From: Desmodus rotundus
Taxonomy: Eukaryota; Chordata; Mammalia; Chiroptera; Phyllostomidae
NCBI RefSeq assembly: GCF_022682495.2
Contig: NC_071392.1
Coordinates: 105,452,896 to 105,516,895 of the forward strand
Length of the DNA: 64,000 nucleotides
Direction: 5' to 3'
A program made the position numbers and the translations under genes. Of the stretch, positions 47,221 to 60,349 are shown piece after piece; position 1 is the stretch's first letter; each line of letters starts with the position of its first letter. Below the pieces are notes generated by a model. It did not search any database, was not told where the DNA came from, and was given only the letters and a program-made list of their open reading frames with translations.

Positions 47221-49926
47221 GGAGGGCATGCAGGACACCATGCAGCAGGCTCCCCAGGAGCGCGTACCCAGGACAGGCAGCCCAGGTGGGTGGCAGGAGG
47301 CAACCAAGGAGGCAGGGGACCTCTGCAGACACCCTGGCCTGCCTGGCAGCACAGCGACTTTTTAACGGTCCCCTGGGAGCTGATGGCATCTGATGTGCCC
47401 TGCCCCTCAGCCCCCTCCCCTTCCAGCCAGGCCAGACTTGGACAGGAGGCTCCGCCCACTGCCCATTTGCGGGCTTTCCTTTTCCACCCTGTCTAGCCTC
47501 TGCTGTTCCTGCTGCCATCTGGAGTGTGCAGGGGTAGGGATGTGGCAATGGCATGGATTCCTGGAGGAACTATCAACCCCCCTGGGGAGACTCAGAGGTT
47601 TGCTCTGCCTTCCAGATCCCAACATATTAAGGCCACCTTGCATCCAGAGTATTTTCTGACTGTTTTCCCCACAAAGCCCTCTGGCCTCAGAGCAGGCTGT
47701 TAACATGGCCCACCTCATAAAGCACTTACTATGCACCAGACGTGGGCTGAATGTTTCAGCCCACAACAAGCTCAGCCAACTCTCAGAGGCAGAAACTATA
47801 GCTCTCTGTTTTGCAGATAAAGAAACCAAGTCGCTCAGAGGTAACGGAACAGAAGTCAAGCCAACCTATCTGCAAAAGAGCTGGAGTTCAAATCCAGATC
47901 TGACCCTAGGGCCCGATGGGTACGTGAAAAGGGTGCCATTTTTGTAACCTGACCAACGTAGGTGCAAAGGGAAAAAGCCCAGGGGCACATTCACCGTGAT
48001 GCAGCCCATAGCACCATACAGCCTCATTAGTTAAGTCCACGGATCTGCGTCCAAATCCCCGTTACATCACTCACTGGCTGGGTGTCATCCTTGGGCAAGT
48101 TACTCAACCATTTCATGCCCCATCTGTCGTAACAGGACCTATCCAGAGCACTGCTGCAGGGATTAGGCATGTCAGCCTCTGTGGGGCACTTGAGCAGTTC
48201 CGACATACTGTGCACGCTGAAAGCCCCTTTGTCGTCCTTCCAGGTTATGAAAATTGAATGTTCTCCCTCTGATTAACTGTGTTCTCCACAAAAGACAAGC
48301 AGTACTTTTGTTATGAGAGGGTGTAGATTTACAAGAGCGGTGTTATATAAAAAAACAAAGTTGAGGTGTTTGCAAGTCTTCAGCCTCCTCCTCCAGTGAC
48401 CTCTGAGAACCCCCAGGCAGAACTGGGTGGTGGTGCAGGGCTGGAAGCTGGGACTGGGCTACCCAGGTGGGGTCCTCCCCGGACACATGGAACTCTCACC
48501 CCAGGAAGCCACCCAGCTTCAGCCTCCTCGGCCCAGACGGTGCCTGCTGCCGAAGCACACACCTTCCTTCTGGAGCAGCTTCCCCCAGTCTGGGTGGGAC
48601 GCAGGGGCAGGTGGGGCAGGCAGAGCAGTGAGAGATATAGGAGCTGCCAACATGGACTCTGCAGGGCCTTCCCCCCGCCCCAGAAGGACAAGAGAGACTG
48701 CTTCCAGCCTAGACCCATCTCTGCCTCCTGTGTGCTGGGGCTCTGGGGCAAGTTCCCAACCTTCTCTGGGCCTCAGGCACCTCACTGGGGAAACTGGACT
48801 AGGGCTCTTCTGCCTAAAGCGGGCAGGGGTCCATGGCTCACTAGGGGAAGTCCTGCAGCCCAGGGGTGGAGGACACAGCCTTGGCACTCAGGACCCTAGG
48901 AGTGCCAACGATTACGCCCCATTCTCTCAGAATGCTTAACATGAACTTGTCCCGCACCTGCACTGGCTCAGAGCATATCCGTCTCTCACAGCTATCTCTG
49001 GGGTTGTGACCCCACCCACTGTACACACGAGGGTACCAAAGCACACAGAGAGCCTCAGTGACTCATCACAGGGCCTGGAGCTTGTTTTTGTGAACATCCT
49101 TGCACATTTACAGAATGCACACACATTCACTGTGCACACATCACACTTGTACATTCACACACACAAGCACGTCCTTCTCCCACAAACCACAGAGACAGCC
49201 CGTTCCCCCAGCCCCTCAGATCCTTTCTACTGTGCACCCTTGGGTGCACAAAAACCCACCCTTTACACATTTAATCCTATCTGACACATACAAGCTGTAT
49301 GTACTTGCTCCTCAGTGCCCAGCACCGTTTAATCACTGTACAAGAATAAGTCCATTCAACCTTCAAAACAACGCCATCTGGTGGATACTGCTGTCATCAC
49401 ATCCATTTTTATATACAGGAGAAAGGGGAGGCACAAATGGTGAGTCCTTTGCCTGGGGTCACACATCCAGCGGGTGGCAGAGGTGCGACAGTTACCTGGG
49501 CAGGCTGGTTATGCCGTCTCTCCACAGAGACAGCCAGACAGACATGGAGGAAGGTACAGCCCCACACTTCCACCACGCATACAAAATCACCACCTCCTAT
49601 CCTGCGTGTTCACGCATCCACAGAAACCCAGAAACCGCACTGGTAGCAAACGCACAGGGACACACAGGCTGCTCCACCAGGTGGAACCTTCTCTGGTGTC
49701 TTCATTGTCTAAGGCAGGTTTCCAGTAGATAAAAATATTAAAAGGTGGGGGCAGGAAATAAGCAGGGGCAACCCAGATGAATGCCGTGGCTGGGATCTCA
49801 CTTTGGGGTAAGAACACTTTCTCACCCTTGGAATCTTAATCACCCTGGATTCAGCTATTGTTCCACCCACACCCCTGCTGGAATTCTCTCTGAGCTTGGG
49901 TGAACAAAGGGGAAATTAGTCTAGAC
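47221..49926. other. Intergenic R3HDML-FITM2, left part
   Basis: MIR at 47740-47900, 48020-48200 and 49300-49510; CA-rich words 49110-49180. No gene recognised; the open frames here overlap on both strands and lack family features. Confidence 0.5.
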
Positions 49927-50399
49927 CAGCGATTTTCAACCTTTCTCATCTCATGGCACACACAAATACTTACTAAAATTCTGCAGCACACCAAAAAATA
50001 ATTTGTTTTCGATCTGACAAAAAATAGGTATAATTTTGGTTTTTAATATTTTAAATTTTTATTGGTTTTAGAGAGAGAGGAAGGGAGAGAGAGAAAGTGA
50101 AACATCGATTTGTTGTTCCACTTATTTATGCATTCACGGGTTGATTCCTGTATGTGCCCTGACTGGGGATTGAACCCACAACCTGGCATATAGGGACAAC
50201 GCTGTAACCAAATGAACGACCCAGCCAGGGCTAAAAATAGGTATAATTTTGATGGATTCACACCAGACAGCTATTGTTGTGTTGGCTGTTGTCTATTCTT
50301 ATTTGACAGTCTAAGAGAAAAGAGGTCAGTGCCTTTGACTAAATGGTCAAGGACCGCGCATGTTAAAAACTCTCGCGGCACACTGGGTGAAAATCACCG
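49927..50399 (+). mobile_element. Bat-type hAT MITE with TIRs and TSD, split by a VES SINE
   Basis: Ends CAGCGATTTTCAACC and GGGTGAAAATCACCG are imperfect inverted repeats. GTCTAGAC (49919-49926) and TTCTAGAC (50400-50407) form a 7/8 target duplication. Without the SINE and its extra duplication the element is about 260 bp and has no ORF. Confidence 0.88.
50039..50232 (-). repeat. VES SINE inside the hAT MITE, perfect 19-bp TSD
   Basis: AAAAATAGGTATAATTTTG occurs at 50020-50038 and exactly again at 50233-50251. Antisense VES with GTGCCCTGACTGGGGATTGA and head end CCAGCCAGGGC. Confidence 0.95.
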
Positions 50400-50407
50400 T
50401 TCTAGAC

Positions 50408-53400
50408 TACTGCAGCCTTCCAGGCAGCGCGGCTGGGTGGCTAACGGAGAGCCTAAGCCTGTGGCCCTCCTCCATGGCTCAGCAGCTATGGAAACTTTCT
50501 GTGCCTCAGTTTACTCATCTGCAAAATGACAGATGGTATTGCTGTAAGGATTAAACAAGTTAGTACATCTCAAGACACTTGACACAATGCCTAGCACAGA
50601 GTAAGCGGTCAGTGTTCCCTGTAAGAACAGCTAATAATAGTAACAATAACAGTCAACATTTATTTAGCACATACTCGATGCCAGGCACTGAATGCTTTAG
50701 AGGCATGGTCTCATTTGAGCTCCAGTTTCATGGGTCAAGTCCCAGGCCTCCCATTCTACAGACGAGGAAGTGGAAACTCATAGAGAGTAAGTAACTCACC
50801 CAAGTTCACACAGCTAGTCGCGGTGGAAATTGGATTCCGACACTAGGTCTCTCTGGTCCTTATCCTGCGACAGTTGCTTCTGAGAAGAGACTGTGGGACA
50901 GGAGCCTGGCACTTGAGAGAGGCGACTGAGAAAGCTGAAAGGCCTTTAAGAATCTTCTAGGTCTCATGCCCTCATTTGTCAGTTGAGGAAAGAGGTTCAG
51001 AGAGGTTAAGTGACTTGTCTGAGGTCACACAGCAACTGGCAGACTCAGGACTGCAACCAGGTCTATTTAACTCCAAATCCAAGTGGAAGAGGGAGGGAGC
51101 TCAAGGAGGGAGAGCACGTGTGGGAAACAAAATACAGTGGTGATCCACACCCCTCAAAACTCTCCAGGGCAAATACTCCAGGTTCTTCGAAAAGATAACC
51201 TGTAGGAAAACAAAACGGACGGGGGAGGAGTCAGCAGACACTTAAAAAACACACATTTTTTTCAATGGTGTAGACTAAATTCTAACATTTAGGGATTGTA
51301 AAAGGGCAATAAAACTATAAAGAAACACAGAGAAATACTCTAAAAGTCTGGCTATGATGGGGGTGGGACATTTCTTGGTCTGACTGGGGGTTACAAGTGG
51401 TTCATCTTATTAGGTTTATTTTATGTGACTTTCTATATTGGTGTTTTATTTTACCATAAAAAGATTTTTTTTTTAAATAACAGCAGTAGTAATTTATACA
51501 GTGACACCTTCCCTCTGTTACCACCTTAGCTGTGCACGAGGGTTTTAATCTTCTTTTTAAAGGTTGAGGACACAGAGGTTCAAAGAGGGAGGCAGCCTGC
51601 CCACAGTCATACGGCAAATCCGTCTGGGAGCCAGGACTCGACCCCTGCAGCTTTGTGTGACCCTGCAGCACAGCAGCGGGTGGGCTGCCAGTGGTGGCTC
51701 CTGACCCAGCTAGGGGAGTTGGAGAGGTCTCACGACAGATTCAGAGAAACCGACTCCTCAGAAGATAAAGCACACCCAGAAGCACCTCTGGGTGCCCAGG
51801 TCTGACTCCCGCTCTCTCTGCTCCCCCAAAACAGTGTCACTTCTTTGTCAGGGGACCAGAGGGAGGCCGGATGGTCTGGTGGGCAAGGACCAGAGGTGTG
51901 GAGTCAGATGGGTGACCTGGCTCTCAGGACAAGGCATGAGCCCTCTCCAAGCCTCAGTGTCCGCATCTGCAAATTGGGATCAATAAATAGGTGCTGCTTT
52001 ATCTGGCCATTAGGAGAAATTCAGTGAGATATGGAAAATGTTAGCACACAGAGCAAAGTTTGTTTAATGTTAGCTATTAACTTGCCCAAACAGAAACACT
52101 GTGTGATTCCGTTGACAAGATGCTCAAGGATAGGCAAAGCTAACTTAGGGCGACAGAAGTCAGAACAGGGGCCACTCCGGGGGTGCTGGCTGAGAAGGGC
52201 ACGGCGGAGCTCCTACCGAGGGTGCTGTCTCGGTGTCGTATTTTGATCTGGGTGGTGTGCATATATGAAAATCCATCTAGTTGTACACTTGAGATCTTGA
52301 CACTTAAAATTAATTTATACCTCAATTAAAGAGTTGGAGTTATATATAGTTTTAAAAATCTTTAAAAGAGCTCTTTCAACCAGGGTAAAATTAAAATGCT
52401 ACATAAAAGAGAAAATACACACCCCGACAGAAATTTCCCCTTCCTGGCTCCCCAGCACACACTTCCCACCCCATATGCACAAATACCCTCCCCGACACAC
52501 CCAGTAAAACCCCAGCTCGTCACACACACAGCCAAAGACCCTGGCACCGACACAGACAGTCCCTGTCTGGTAGAACGGCACCCCGCCCTCCCACTCACCC
52601 CACAGCCCAGCCCTCTAAAAATAGAAATGCTTTGCTGCTTTGGGTGCGTGGGAACACGCCCTGCCGGTAAACACACAGACCAAACCCACAGACCGGCCTG
52701 ACTCGGGCAGACCGGCCAGCCCCACCGCCTCCTCCCCTGGGGACCTGGGGCAAGTCATGCAATTTCTCCGAGCCTCAGTTTCCTCACCTGTAAACTAGGC
52801 CCCATGAGATCTTCTTCATGAAATGAAATAACATTTAAAAGAAGGCCACAAGCAAAACAGCTCTCAGAGGCTGAGAGGGCTCCGTCTCATTAGTGGCTGA
52901 GTCCTCAGTGACTCCCATCATGTCCCTGTAAGTGAACTTGTGGGTTGTCAGTTCTCACCAGCCCAATCTGGAGATGCCGCGTGATCCCAGTCAAGCTCCC
53001 ACAAGGTTTCTGGAAGAACTTGGCCAGTTGATTATGAACCTCATGTACAAGAGCTGCAGCCCAAGAATTTTCAAAATACACCATTAGTCGTATTAGTAAT
53101 ACATGATGATTAAGCCAAAAAACCAAAAAGCAAAAATCATAAAAGAAACGAAAACTGAGTGGTTAGCTGGGTGAGAGGAGAAGCTGGGACACTAGGGTCA
53201 GCTGCAGCGACAGCAGTACAAGGAGAGGGGACAGCACAGGCAGAGGCTCTGAGGCTACTGAGAATTTGGTTCATTTGAAGAACTGAAAAAAGACAGGTCA
53301 GGGAAGACTTAGAACCCTCAGAGAGTGGGAGAGGTGGGCTGAGAGGTGGGGTCAGAGGCAAATGTGGGCCACTTCTTGCAGGCTGCAGGTCTTGAATTGC

Positions 53401-54750
53401 ACCCCACAACTGGGCTGGTGAAGAGCTGAGATCCCCCTTTGTGCTTTGCCCTATTGGAGCAGAGGGACTAGGGGCTGGGAAGGAGGTGGGGGGAGCAGGC
53501 CAGAACTTAGTTCTTCAGGAAAAGAGAGCAGCTCACCTCAGGTCAAACTAGAAGCTGATTTCTCATGGACCCCAGAACCCTGACACCAGGGGGTTTGTCC
53601 CTGAGGGGTCTGTCCCTGCCCTCCTCTTCTCTATAAGGATTCCAAGCTGATGTTCGCAGAGGCTGAGCCAGGAGTCCCCCACCCTCCTCGATGTCAGAGA
53701 GGACTAGCGCCCCCCCCCCCCACTTCCTCCAAAAAAGGAGGAGGGGGTGAAAAGCTGGAGGGTAAGGATGGCCAGGTAGGCTTAATCCTGAAAGGCTCCT
53801 GCTCCTGAGCCTTGGCCCAGCAATCTGGTGTGGAAGGCCTCCAGGGGTCAAGGCCATGCCCTCAGGGCCAGCGACTGGAGGACAGGAGAATCCTTGTCCT
53901 GGTCCAGCCCCAGACAGCTGCAGAGCCAGGTGTGGCTGCGGAATTTGCTGCGTTGCCTGCCCGTGCAGCTGGAGCGGAAAAGCCTCAGCGTCAGCGCCCC
54001 CAGCCTGGCCACCACATTCCTGCACGGGGCACGGGGCACGGAGCACCAGGCCCTGCGGCCACATCCCAGTGCAGGGCCCTAAGAATCCAACAGGGTGGGG
54101 GTGGGAAGGGGCCTGTGGGACCCTCTGGGCCTCCTTGCAGTTCAGTGGCATGAGACAGACTCCCCATCTGTTGCATGGGGACGGTGCCACATTGCCTTGC
54201 CTACCTCACAGGCTACAATGAGCAGCCAAAGACGAACATCTTTGTTTTAGAGGTGACCATCTGTTGGGTACTTCCTATACACCTGACACCCAGTAAACGT
54301 AAATAAGGTTTCACTTATTTATCTGGGCAACAAAGTTAGCACAATACTGTTCTCATTTTTCAGGTGAGAAAACAGATAAGCGACTTACCCTAGGTCATAC
54401 AGGTAGTAAGTTCTGACTTGCACCCATGTCTGGCATGGCTGTTAAACCCTATGGTGTGATTTGGGAAACGTGCAGAGTGCTGTGACCACGTGAGGCATTC
54501 TTTCTGGCAGGCCGGCAAGGTCAGAACGGCACCCCCAAACCTGGGAGACCGTGTGGACTAGAGGTTAAGTACTTCGTCCCCCGGGGCATAGCAAGCCTAG
54601 TGTGAATCCCAGCTGAGCTGGACTCCCAGCTCTGTGACGTTGCCTGAGTCGCCTTCGCAGCCTGCCTGCGCCTCAGTGTTTCCATCTGTAGACTGGGGTA
54701 ATAACGGCGCCTACCTGCGGGGCTGCTGCGGGAAGGAAGAGGATCACACA
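50408..54750. other. Intergenic R3HDML-FITM2, middle part
   Basis: MIR-rich (50480-50620, 50650-50860, 50930-51070, 51560-51660, 51900-52070, 52740-52850, 54320-54440, 54560-54740), with L1 3' ends near 51270-51475 and 52235-52340. A C-run lies at 53709-53721. No gene seen. Confidence 0.5.
50650..50860 (+). repeat. MIR SINE, near full length
   Basis: CAACATTTATTTAGCACATA, CGATGCCAGGCACTGAATGC, CTACAGACGAGGAAGTGGAA and AAGTTCACACAGCTAGTCGC follow MIR order. Confidence 0.85.
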
Positions 54751-55178
54751 CACTGGGCCCTTGAACCACATGGGTTCGAACTGCACTATTAAAATTAAAA
54801 CTTTTTTCAATAAGTACATACAGTTCTGTAAGTGTAGTTTCTCTTAGGATTTTCTTCAAAACGTTTTTTCTCTAACTCACTTACTGTAAGAATACAGTAT
54901 ATACTATACAAGGATGGGCAAAAGGAGCTTTACAGTTGTTCGTATGGAAAATAATACAAAAACAAAGTCTGTTTCGCATACTCGCAATTGTGAACCTAGT
55001 TTTGCTCGCCCTGCATATAATACACAAAATATGTGCTCATAGACTGTGTTACGGGTAAGGTTTCCAGGCAACAGTAGGTTACTAGAAGTTAAGTTTGGGG
55101 GGAGCCAAAAGTAATACATGGGTTTTTGACTGCAGGGGGATAGGTGCCCCCACCCCCTCCGTTGTTCAAGGTCAACTA
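54751..55178. mobile_element. Tigger-type (TcMar) element, interrupted
   Basis: Ends CACTGGGCCCTTGAACCAC and GTTGTTCAAGGTCAACTA are inverted repeats of the Tigger type; TAAGGTTTCCAGGCAACAGT and TTTTTGACTGCAGGGGGATA are internal. Interrupted near 54907-55018. Confidence 0.8.
54907..55018. mobile_element. Mariner-type MITE nested in Tigger
   Basis: GGATGGGCAAAAGGAGCTTT-ACAGTTGT on the left mirrors ACAATTGTGAACCTAGTTTT-GCTCGCCC (as its complement) on the right, and TA dinucleotides flank both ends as expected for mariner target sites. About 110 bp, no ORF. Confidence 0.8.
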
Positions 55179-56433
55179 TCCAGTAAAGCACTTAGCACAG
55201 CGCCTCTGGGCCCTTAGTTCAGGCTCAACAAAACGGTGGTTCTTTTTAGAACCAGGCATTTTATGCTCAGTTTGGTACACACATATATATGTAATTTCAT
55301 AAATTGTGAATTATAGACAAGATTTATAAAATATAAATATATAGTTTAACAAATATTTTTAAGGCAAACGTCCATGTGACTACCCCCAGGGAAAGAAGTA
55401 GGACTCGCCCACACCCCCAAAGCCTCTGATCCTAACGCCCTCCCTCCATCCAATAGGTAACTGCTATACTGACACTGGGGTACTTAGCTCCTTGCTTTTT
55501 GCCCCCTAATTTTTTCTAATTTTACCAGCAGCCCTTTCAGGCAACAACAGCTCCCTCGTCCCAGACCTCTGCCCTGTGACTGCCTGAGTAGAACAGTCTG
55601 GGGTCTGCAGGAGGGTCCTCGAGACTGCTGGGGATGGTGTAGGGTCCAGGCAGCCCCTTCCGCTGTCCTCCCTGACTCCTGCCCCTTTCGCACCAGCCCT
55701 TCTGACCTTGTGCCCCAATGGGCCCAGACAAGGGGGTGGTGCTAGCGGGCACAGCCAGTGGATGCAACCCCCTCCCAGCGAAGCAATCAAGCAGCCTGGC
55801 CTCAGGCACACACCCCCTTTGTTCAACTGCCTCTCCCCAGGAAGTGGCTCATCTCCCCTCCAGCCAGAAAGACAGGTGGGGGGTGTTAAGAATTGAGGGG
55901 GTGCATTGCAGAGCAGAGCTCAGAAGAAAGGAATTGGTGGTGGGGATGAATGCTTCTGCTGGCTGGCCAGAAGCTGTAGCCAAAGAGGGCTGCCCGCTGG
56001 GAGAATGACTGAGCTGCCTATCCACCCGGCCAACCCACAGTGGATTATTTCACACACACTAGCCAACAAAAGGGCACCTGCTGGTTGTTGCTCTTCCTGG
56101 AATGACCTCTCCCCACTGTTCTGGCCAGCCCCAGGCCAATCCTTCAGACCTCAGGTTAGCTAGAAATCATCTCATCCAAAAACCCTTCTCTGAGCCTCCC
56201 CGTCTCTATTATGGGGTCCTCTCCTCATGGCCCCAAACAACCTCTAATTAACCTATTATCATTCTACCTCAGCATCTTTCAAACCTGGTGGACCAGGAAA
56301 CCCAATTTCACAATGGCTGTTTCCCATTGTTTCTCTTCTGTTTATAAAGAGGAAATTTAAATTTAAAAATAATTTCCTCTTCATCACATAGTAATAATGA
56401 CTCTTTAACTTATTTTACAAAAAAAATTTTTGT
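55179..56433. other. Intergenic, no gene recognised
   Basis: AT-rich L1-like stretch 55240-55370; the rest is unassigned. Confidence 0.45.
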
Positions 56434-56695
56434 GTGCCCTGATGCGTGTGGCTCAGTTGGTTGGGTGTGATTCCTCAAATTCCTGGTCAGGGCACATGCC
56501 TAGGTTGCAGGTTTGGTCCCCGGTCTGTTGGGGGCGCAAGCGAGAGGCAAGCAATCGACGTTTCTCTCGCGAGATGATGTTTCTCTCCCTCTCTTTCTCC
56601 CTCCCTTCCCCTCTCTTTCTCCCTCCCTTCCCCTCTCTTTCTCCCTCCCTTCCCCTCTCTCTAAAAATCAGTAAATAAAACCTTAAAAATATTTT
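56434..56695 (+). repeat. VES SINE with expanded pyrimidine tail
   Basis: Head GTGCCCTGATGCGTGTGGCT, B-box GGTTTGGTCCCCGGTCTG, GAGAGGCAAGCAATCGACG. The tail contains three perfect tandem copies of a 22-bp pyrimidine unit at 56589-56610, 56611-56632 and 56633-56654. Confidence 0.93.
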
Positions 56696-58548
56696 TTCTG
56701 CATATTTAGTAGGTGCCAGACACGGTTCTAGACACTTGGGGTGCATTACTGAGTAAAAGAGGCAACATCCCCTACTCTCTGGTGCTGACATTCAAGTAGG
56801 AGAAACAGGAAATAAACCCGTGAATAAATAAATCATAAAGTATATTTTTAAAAGAAGCGGTGATGACACTCCTAATACACAAAACCCTCCTAGTGTTTGC
56901 CATTTTATCAAGTGCTACAGGACAATTTACTTTACACAGGCCAAGATCACTGTCAAAATACAGACCTTTTTTCTAATGGAAACACTCACTTTTTTTGGTA
57001 TTCTACCCCAGCAGAATTTAATCTTATGAATCGGTGGCATTAGAATGTAATGTGGTTGTAACAACAAAAAAGTCCTTAGGAGAAAGCAGCAAAAACCCCC
57101 ATTTCCTTTCACTCAGCCTCTAGTTTACAGGTGTGTGCCCACCTTGGGCCGGGCCACAGCACACTTGTGGCCACAGGTGACTTCCCTGCAGCCATTCCAC
57201 AAATTTAGTGATGTTATAGTTTTCAAAAAGCTTAAACCGCCATCCAAATAAAAAGACAAGTAAAAGCGATTTTTACAATATCAAAAAGCAGAGTGTCTAC
57301 TTGTCCAAGAGGAACTCAGACTTCAGGAGAAATTCCATAATCTCCAGACTCTTGTAACAAAAGCGACATACGTGTGGGGTTTGCTTATGAAATGACACTT
57401 AGCATTCAGTAGGAAAATGTTACTTTTTGGTAGCAGGCATATTTTTCATTCTCCACTTCTGTAGTAAACATGAAGCGATGTGCTTTTATAAAAACTGACT
57501 CTAAGAAAATGAAAATAAAAAATTCTGGGCAATGGTCCAAATTATGATAATCTGCTTTAAAAATTTTAAATCTCATGTGGTGGAATTTTAAAGCTTTAAT
57601 TTAAAATGCTGCTCAGTATTTATTCAGCTTTTCTCTTTATGAATATCCGCAAACTGACTTCTTTTCCGTAATGAATCTGACTCACCAATGTTTCAAACTA
57701 ACAGTTTTACTTCCATGCTACATATGGTGATATTCTAATTATTAATTTATTAGTTGAGCTATTTCTTTAACAAAAAACTCATCTGCTCTTCGGTTATTCA
57801 GTGATTCAGTTCCCGTAGGAGAGACAGAAAAAATGCTTGATTCTTTACCTCATTTACTAGTTTTCAAAATAATGAGTTGATTCCTCCAAAAGTGGCCTTT
57901 CCATGCCACTATGAATCCATGGATTTAAACAGATGTCTGTTTCTCCATCCACTGAAGTTATTCTTCTTATTTATGCCCAAATTGTCCCATCGTTGTTGGC
58001 CTTTGGGAGCCTTTCTATTGATTGGTTCCTGTGTCCTCCTGAAATCACCTTTCCAGTCTTTTATCGCTTATGGCTTCCCTGCTTAATGGTTTGACCAGCT
58101 AGTCCAGCCTCAACTTTTACTTTCTGCCTCAAACGGGGAAACTGTTTTTAAAGGGTCTTATATCTTAGCAAGGAAACTTACTTATCCAAAACACGGGAGG
58201 TCCTAACGTCTAGTCCCATGCTTAGTAAATGGTTAATAAATGCTGGTTGGCTGAATAAATTAATAATTATCACCCTCACCAGATTTTAAGTTCCTTGAGA
58301 CCAGAAACCACATACTCCTTACAAGTATTTATCGAATAGATAAACGAAGGAAGGAAACCAACGATTAGGCGGTGCCGATGAAGCCTCAGTGCGGGCAGAA
58401 CCTGACATTTGTGGTCCTCTGTCACCCTCTGGTGGAGAAGTGCAGAGCCTCACCCTCCAGTGCCTTAAAATCTAGCGGAGTGATTTTCAAACTACAGATT
58501 CCCCGCCCATCGGTGAGCTGTAAAATGCTGGATCAGGACCAGCATTCC
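56696..58548. other. Intergenic, no gene recognised
   Basis: L2 3' end at 56700-56840; the remainder is AT-rich, mostly unique-looking sequence with few recognisable repeats (about 56900-58350). Confidence 0.5.
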
Positions 58549-58802
58549 TTTTTTATTCTAGAGAGCTAGGGAGGGAGAGGAGAGAGAGGGGGGAGAGGGG
58601 AGAAGCGGAATGGGGAGCGGAGGGGAAAGAGACATTGATGTGAGTTGCCTCGATCAGTTGCCCTCCATTGAGGTCCCGACCGAGGGGCCGCGACTGGGGA
58701 CCAAACCGCAACCCAGGCTTGTGTCATGACCCGGAATCCAACCCGAGACCTTTCGGGTTTACGCGACAACACTCTAACCTACTGAGCCACACCCGCCAGG
58801 GC
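58549..58802 (-). repeat. VES SINE
   Basis: Antisense VES: GA-rich tract, GTTGCCTCGATCAGTTGCCC, ACACTCTAACCTACTGAGCC and head end CCGCCAGGGC. CAGCATT repeats on both sides as a partial target duplication. Confidence 0.9.
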
Positions 58803-60349
58803 CAGCATTTTTCATTGAATTTATAACTGAATAGAAAACACCAGAGCGCTTTATACAGAGTAGAGGTACATTCTGTCATAAGCAGTCATAAAGCTACATT
58901 TATAGCTATATCTATGTGCCTATTCGCATACTTACTCATGTATATGCTACATATATTTTTTTATTTCTATTATTTATTTTTTCTGGGTTGATTTTTTAAA
59001 AACTTATTGTTGTTCTGTTACAGTTGTCCCAATTTCCCCCGTTGCTCTTCCTCACCCCGCACCCCCTTCCCCCCAGTATCCCCTGTATTTTTATGTGTGG
59101 ACTGGATCACAACCAGTGATTTATTGATAACTGTTCAACAACGAGCTGTCTAGGGGGAAATGTGTAAGTATATATGTACATAAGTTATACATTTTTCTTA
59201 ATAGAAAGAATATGTAGCACATAGTTTACAAATAATGAAATATACAAACACTACCTATTGTAAATTCCATGCAGCTAAATGATTCTCACAGAATGCTTTC
59301 ATTGATTTTTGCTGGACCCTTGTCTATAGTTTCAACTCAAACGTGTTCGGGTAAGTGGAGCTGCATCGCCACCTAACAGAGCCCCGACTTGCAGCGCTGG
59401 CCTATTTCCTTGGTGTAAATCCTCGCAACAGGGCCAACCTCACTGGGAAGAGTTGGGAAGAGCTGCACCGGGGAATGCGACCTGATTTGGAAACAGGGCC
59501 TTTGCAGATATAATTAAGGGTCTTAGGATGAAATTACCCTGGACTTGGGACGATTCCCTACGTCTAAGGTCTAGTGTCCCGGTAAGAAACAAGGAGAGAA
59601 GACACACGGCGTAAAGAACCCCCGGAGGAGACAGGGGATTGGAGTAACACAGCCACAGGGAACGCCGAGGGCTGACCAGAGCCAGGACGCAGCCATGAAG
59701 GGGCTCCCTCCGAGCCTGGGGAAGGAGCCAGCCCTGCCCACAGCTGAATTTCGGACTCCCAGCCTCCAGGACCGCCAGAGGATCGTCTGAAGCAGCAAGT
59801 GTTTGGTGACTCGCTACGGCAGCCGTAGGAAACAAACACGCAGCGCGAAGAAATGACTGCCGGTTGGGAGGCGCCGAAGGAGACACCTAGCGGTGACCGG
59901 GAGGGGGACGACTTAGCTCGCGGGATACACTGCGCGCCTGAGTCCCTAGCGCCCTTATCTGATCTCCCCTTACAGCCACCCGCCCCCTCCAGCATTTCCA
60001 CTCAGTGCAGGTGTTTTAGAAGTGAAAATAAGTCTAATAACTGAAATTTTAGATGCAATAATTATTTCACGCATTTATTTTCTAATGAAATTTGATCTCA
60101 CATCCGTATACCTGGATCACACCGTCCTGAACCTCGAGTTCATTAACGAATCTCTGGGAAGGGTTGATCTCTCGTCTCCTCATTTTACAGAACAGAAAAC
60201 TAAGGCTCAGGTGGAGGAGGTGCATCCCAGTCTCCACGAGAGACGAAATAATGCTGTGACCACTGCTTTAATTCCTACAGTGCTGCATTGATGCCTCACC
60301 TCCAGCTTTTACCCGGACCAGAAAAATACGCCGAGGCTGAGGTTCGAAC
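58803..60349. other. Intergenic, FITM2 upstream flank
   Basis: Possible bat L1 3'-type pyrimidine-rich stretch 59000-59090; LTR-like repeat 59455-59835; MIR 60110-60230. No gene seen. Confidence 0.45.
59455..59835 (+). mobile_element. Old LTR-like repeat, probably MaLR
   Basis: GAATGCGACCTGATTTGGAA, GGGCCTTTGCAGATATAATT, CTCCCAGCCTCCAGGACCGC and CTACGGCAGCCGTAGGAAAC keep the word order of a common mammalian LTR-type repeat. The subfamily is uncertain. Confidence 0.55.

Noticed and set aside
46913..47554. 213-codon minus-strand frame rich in Phe, Leu and Ser
   Set aside because: It is the complement of the polypurine tract; apparent membrane segments come from base composition.
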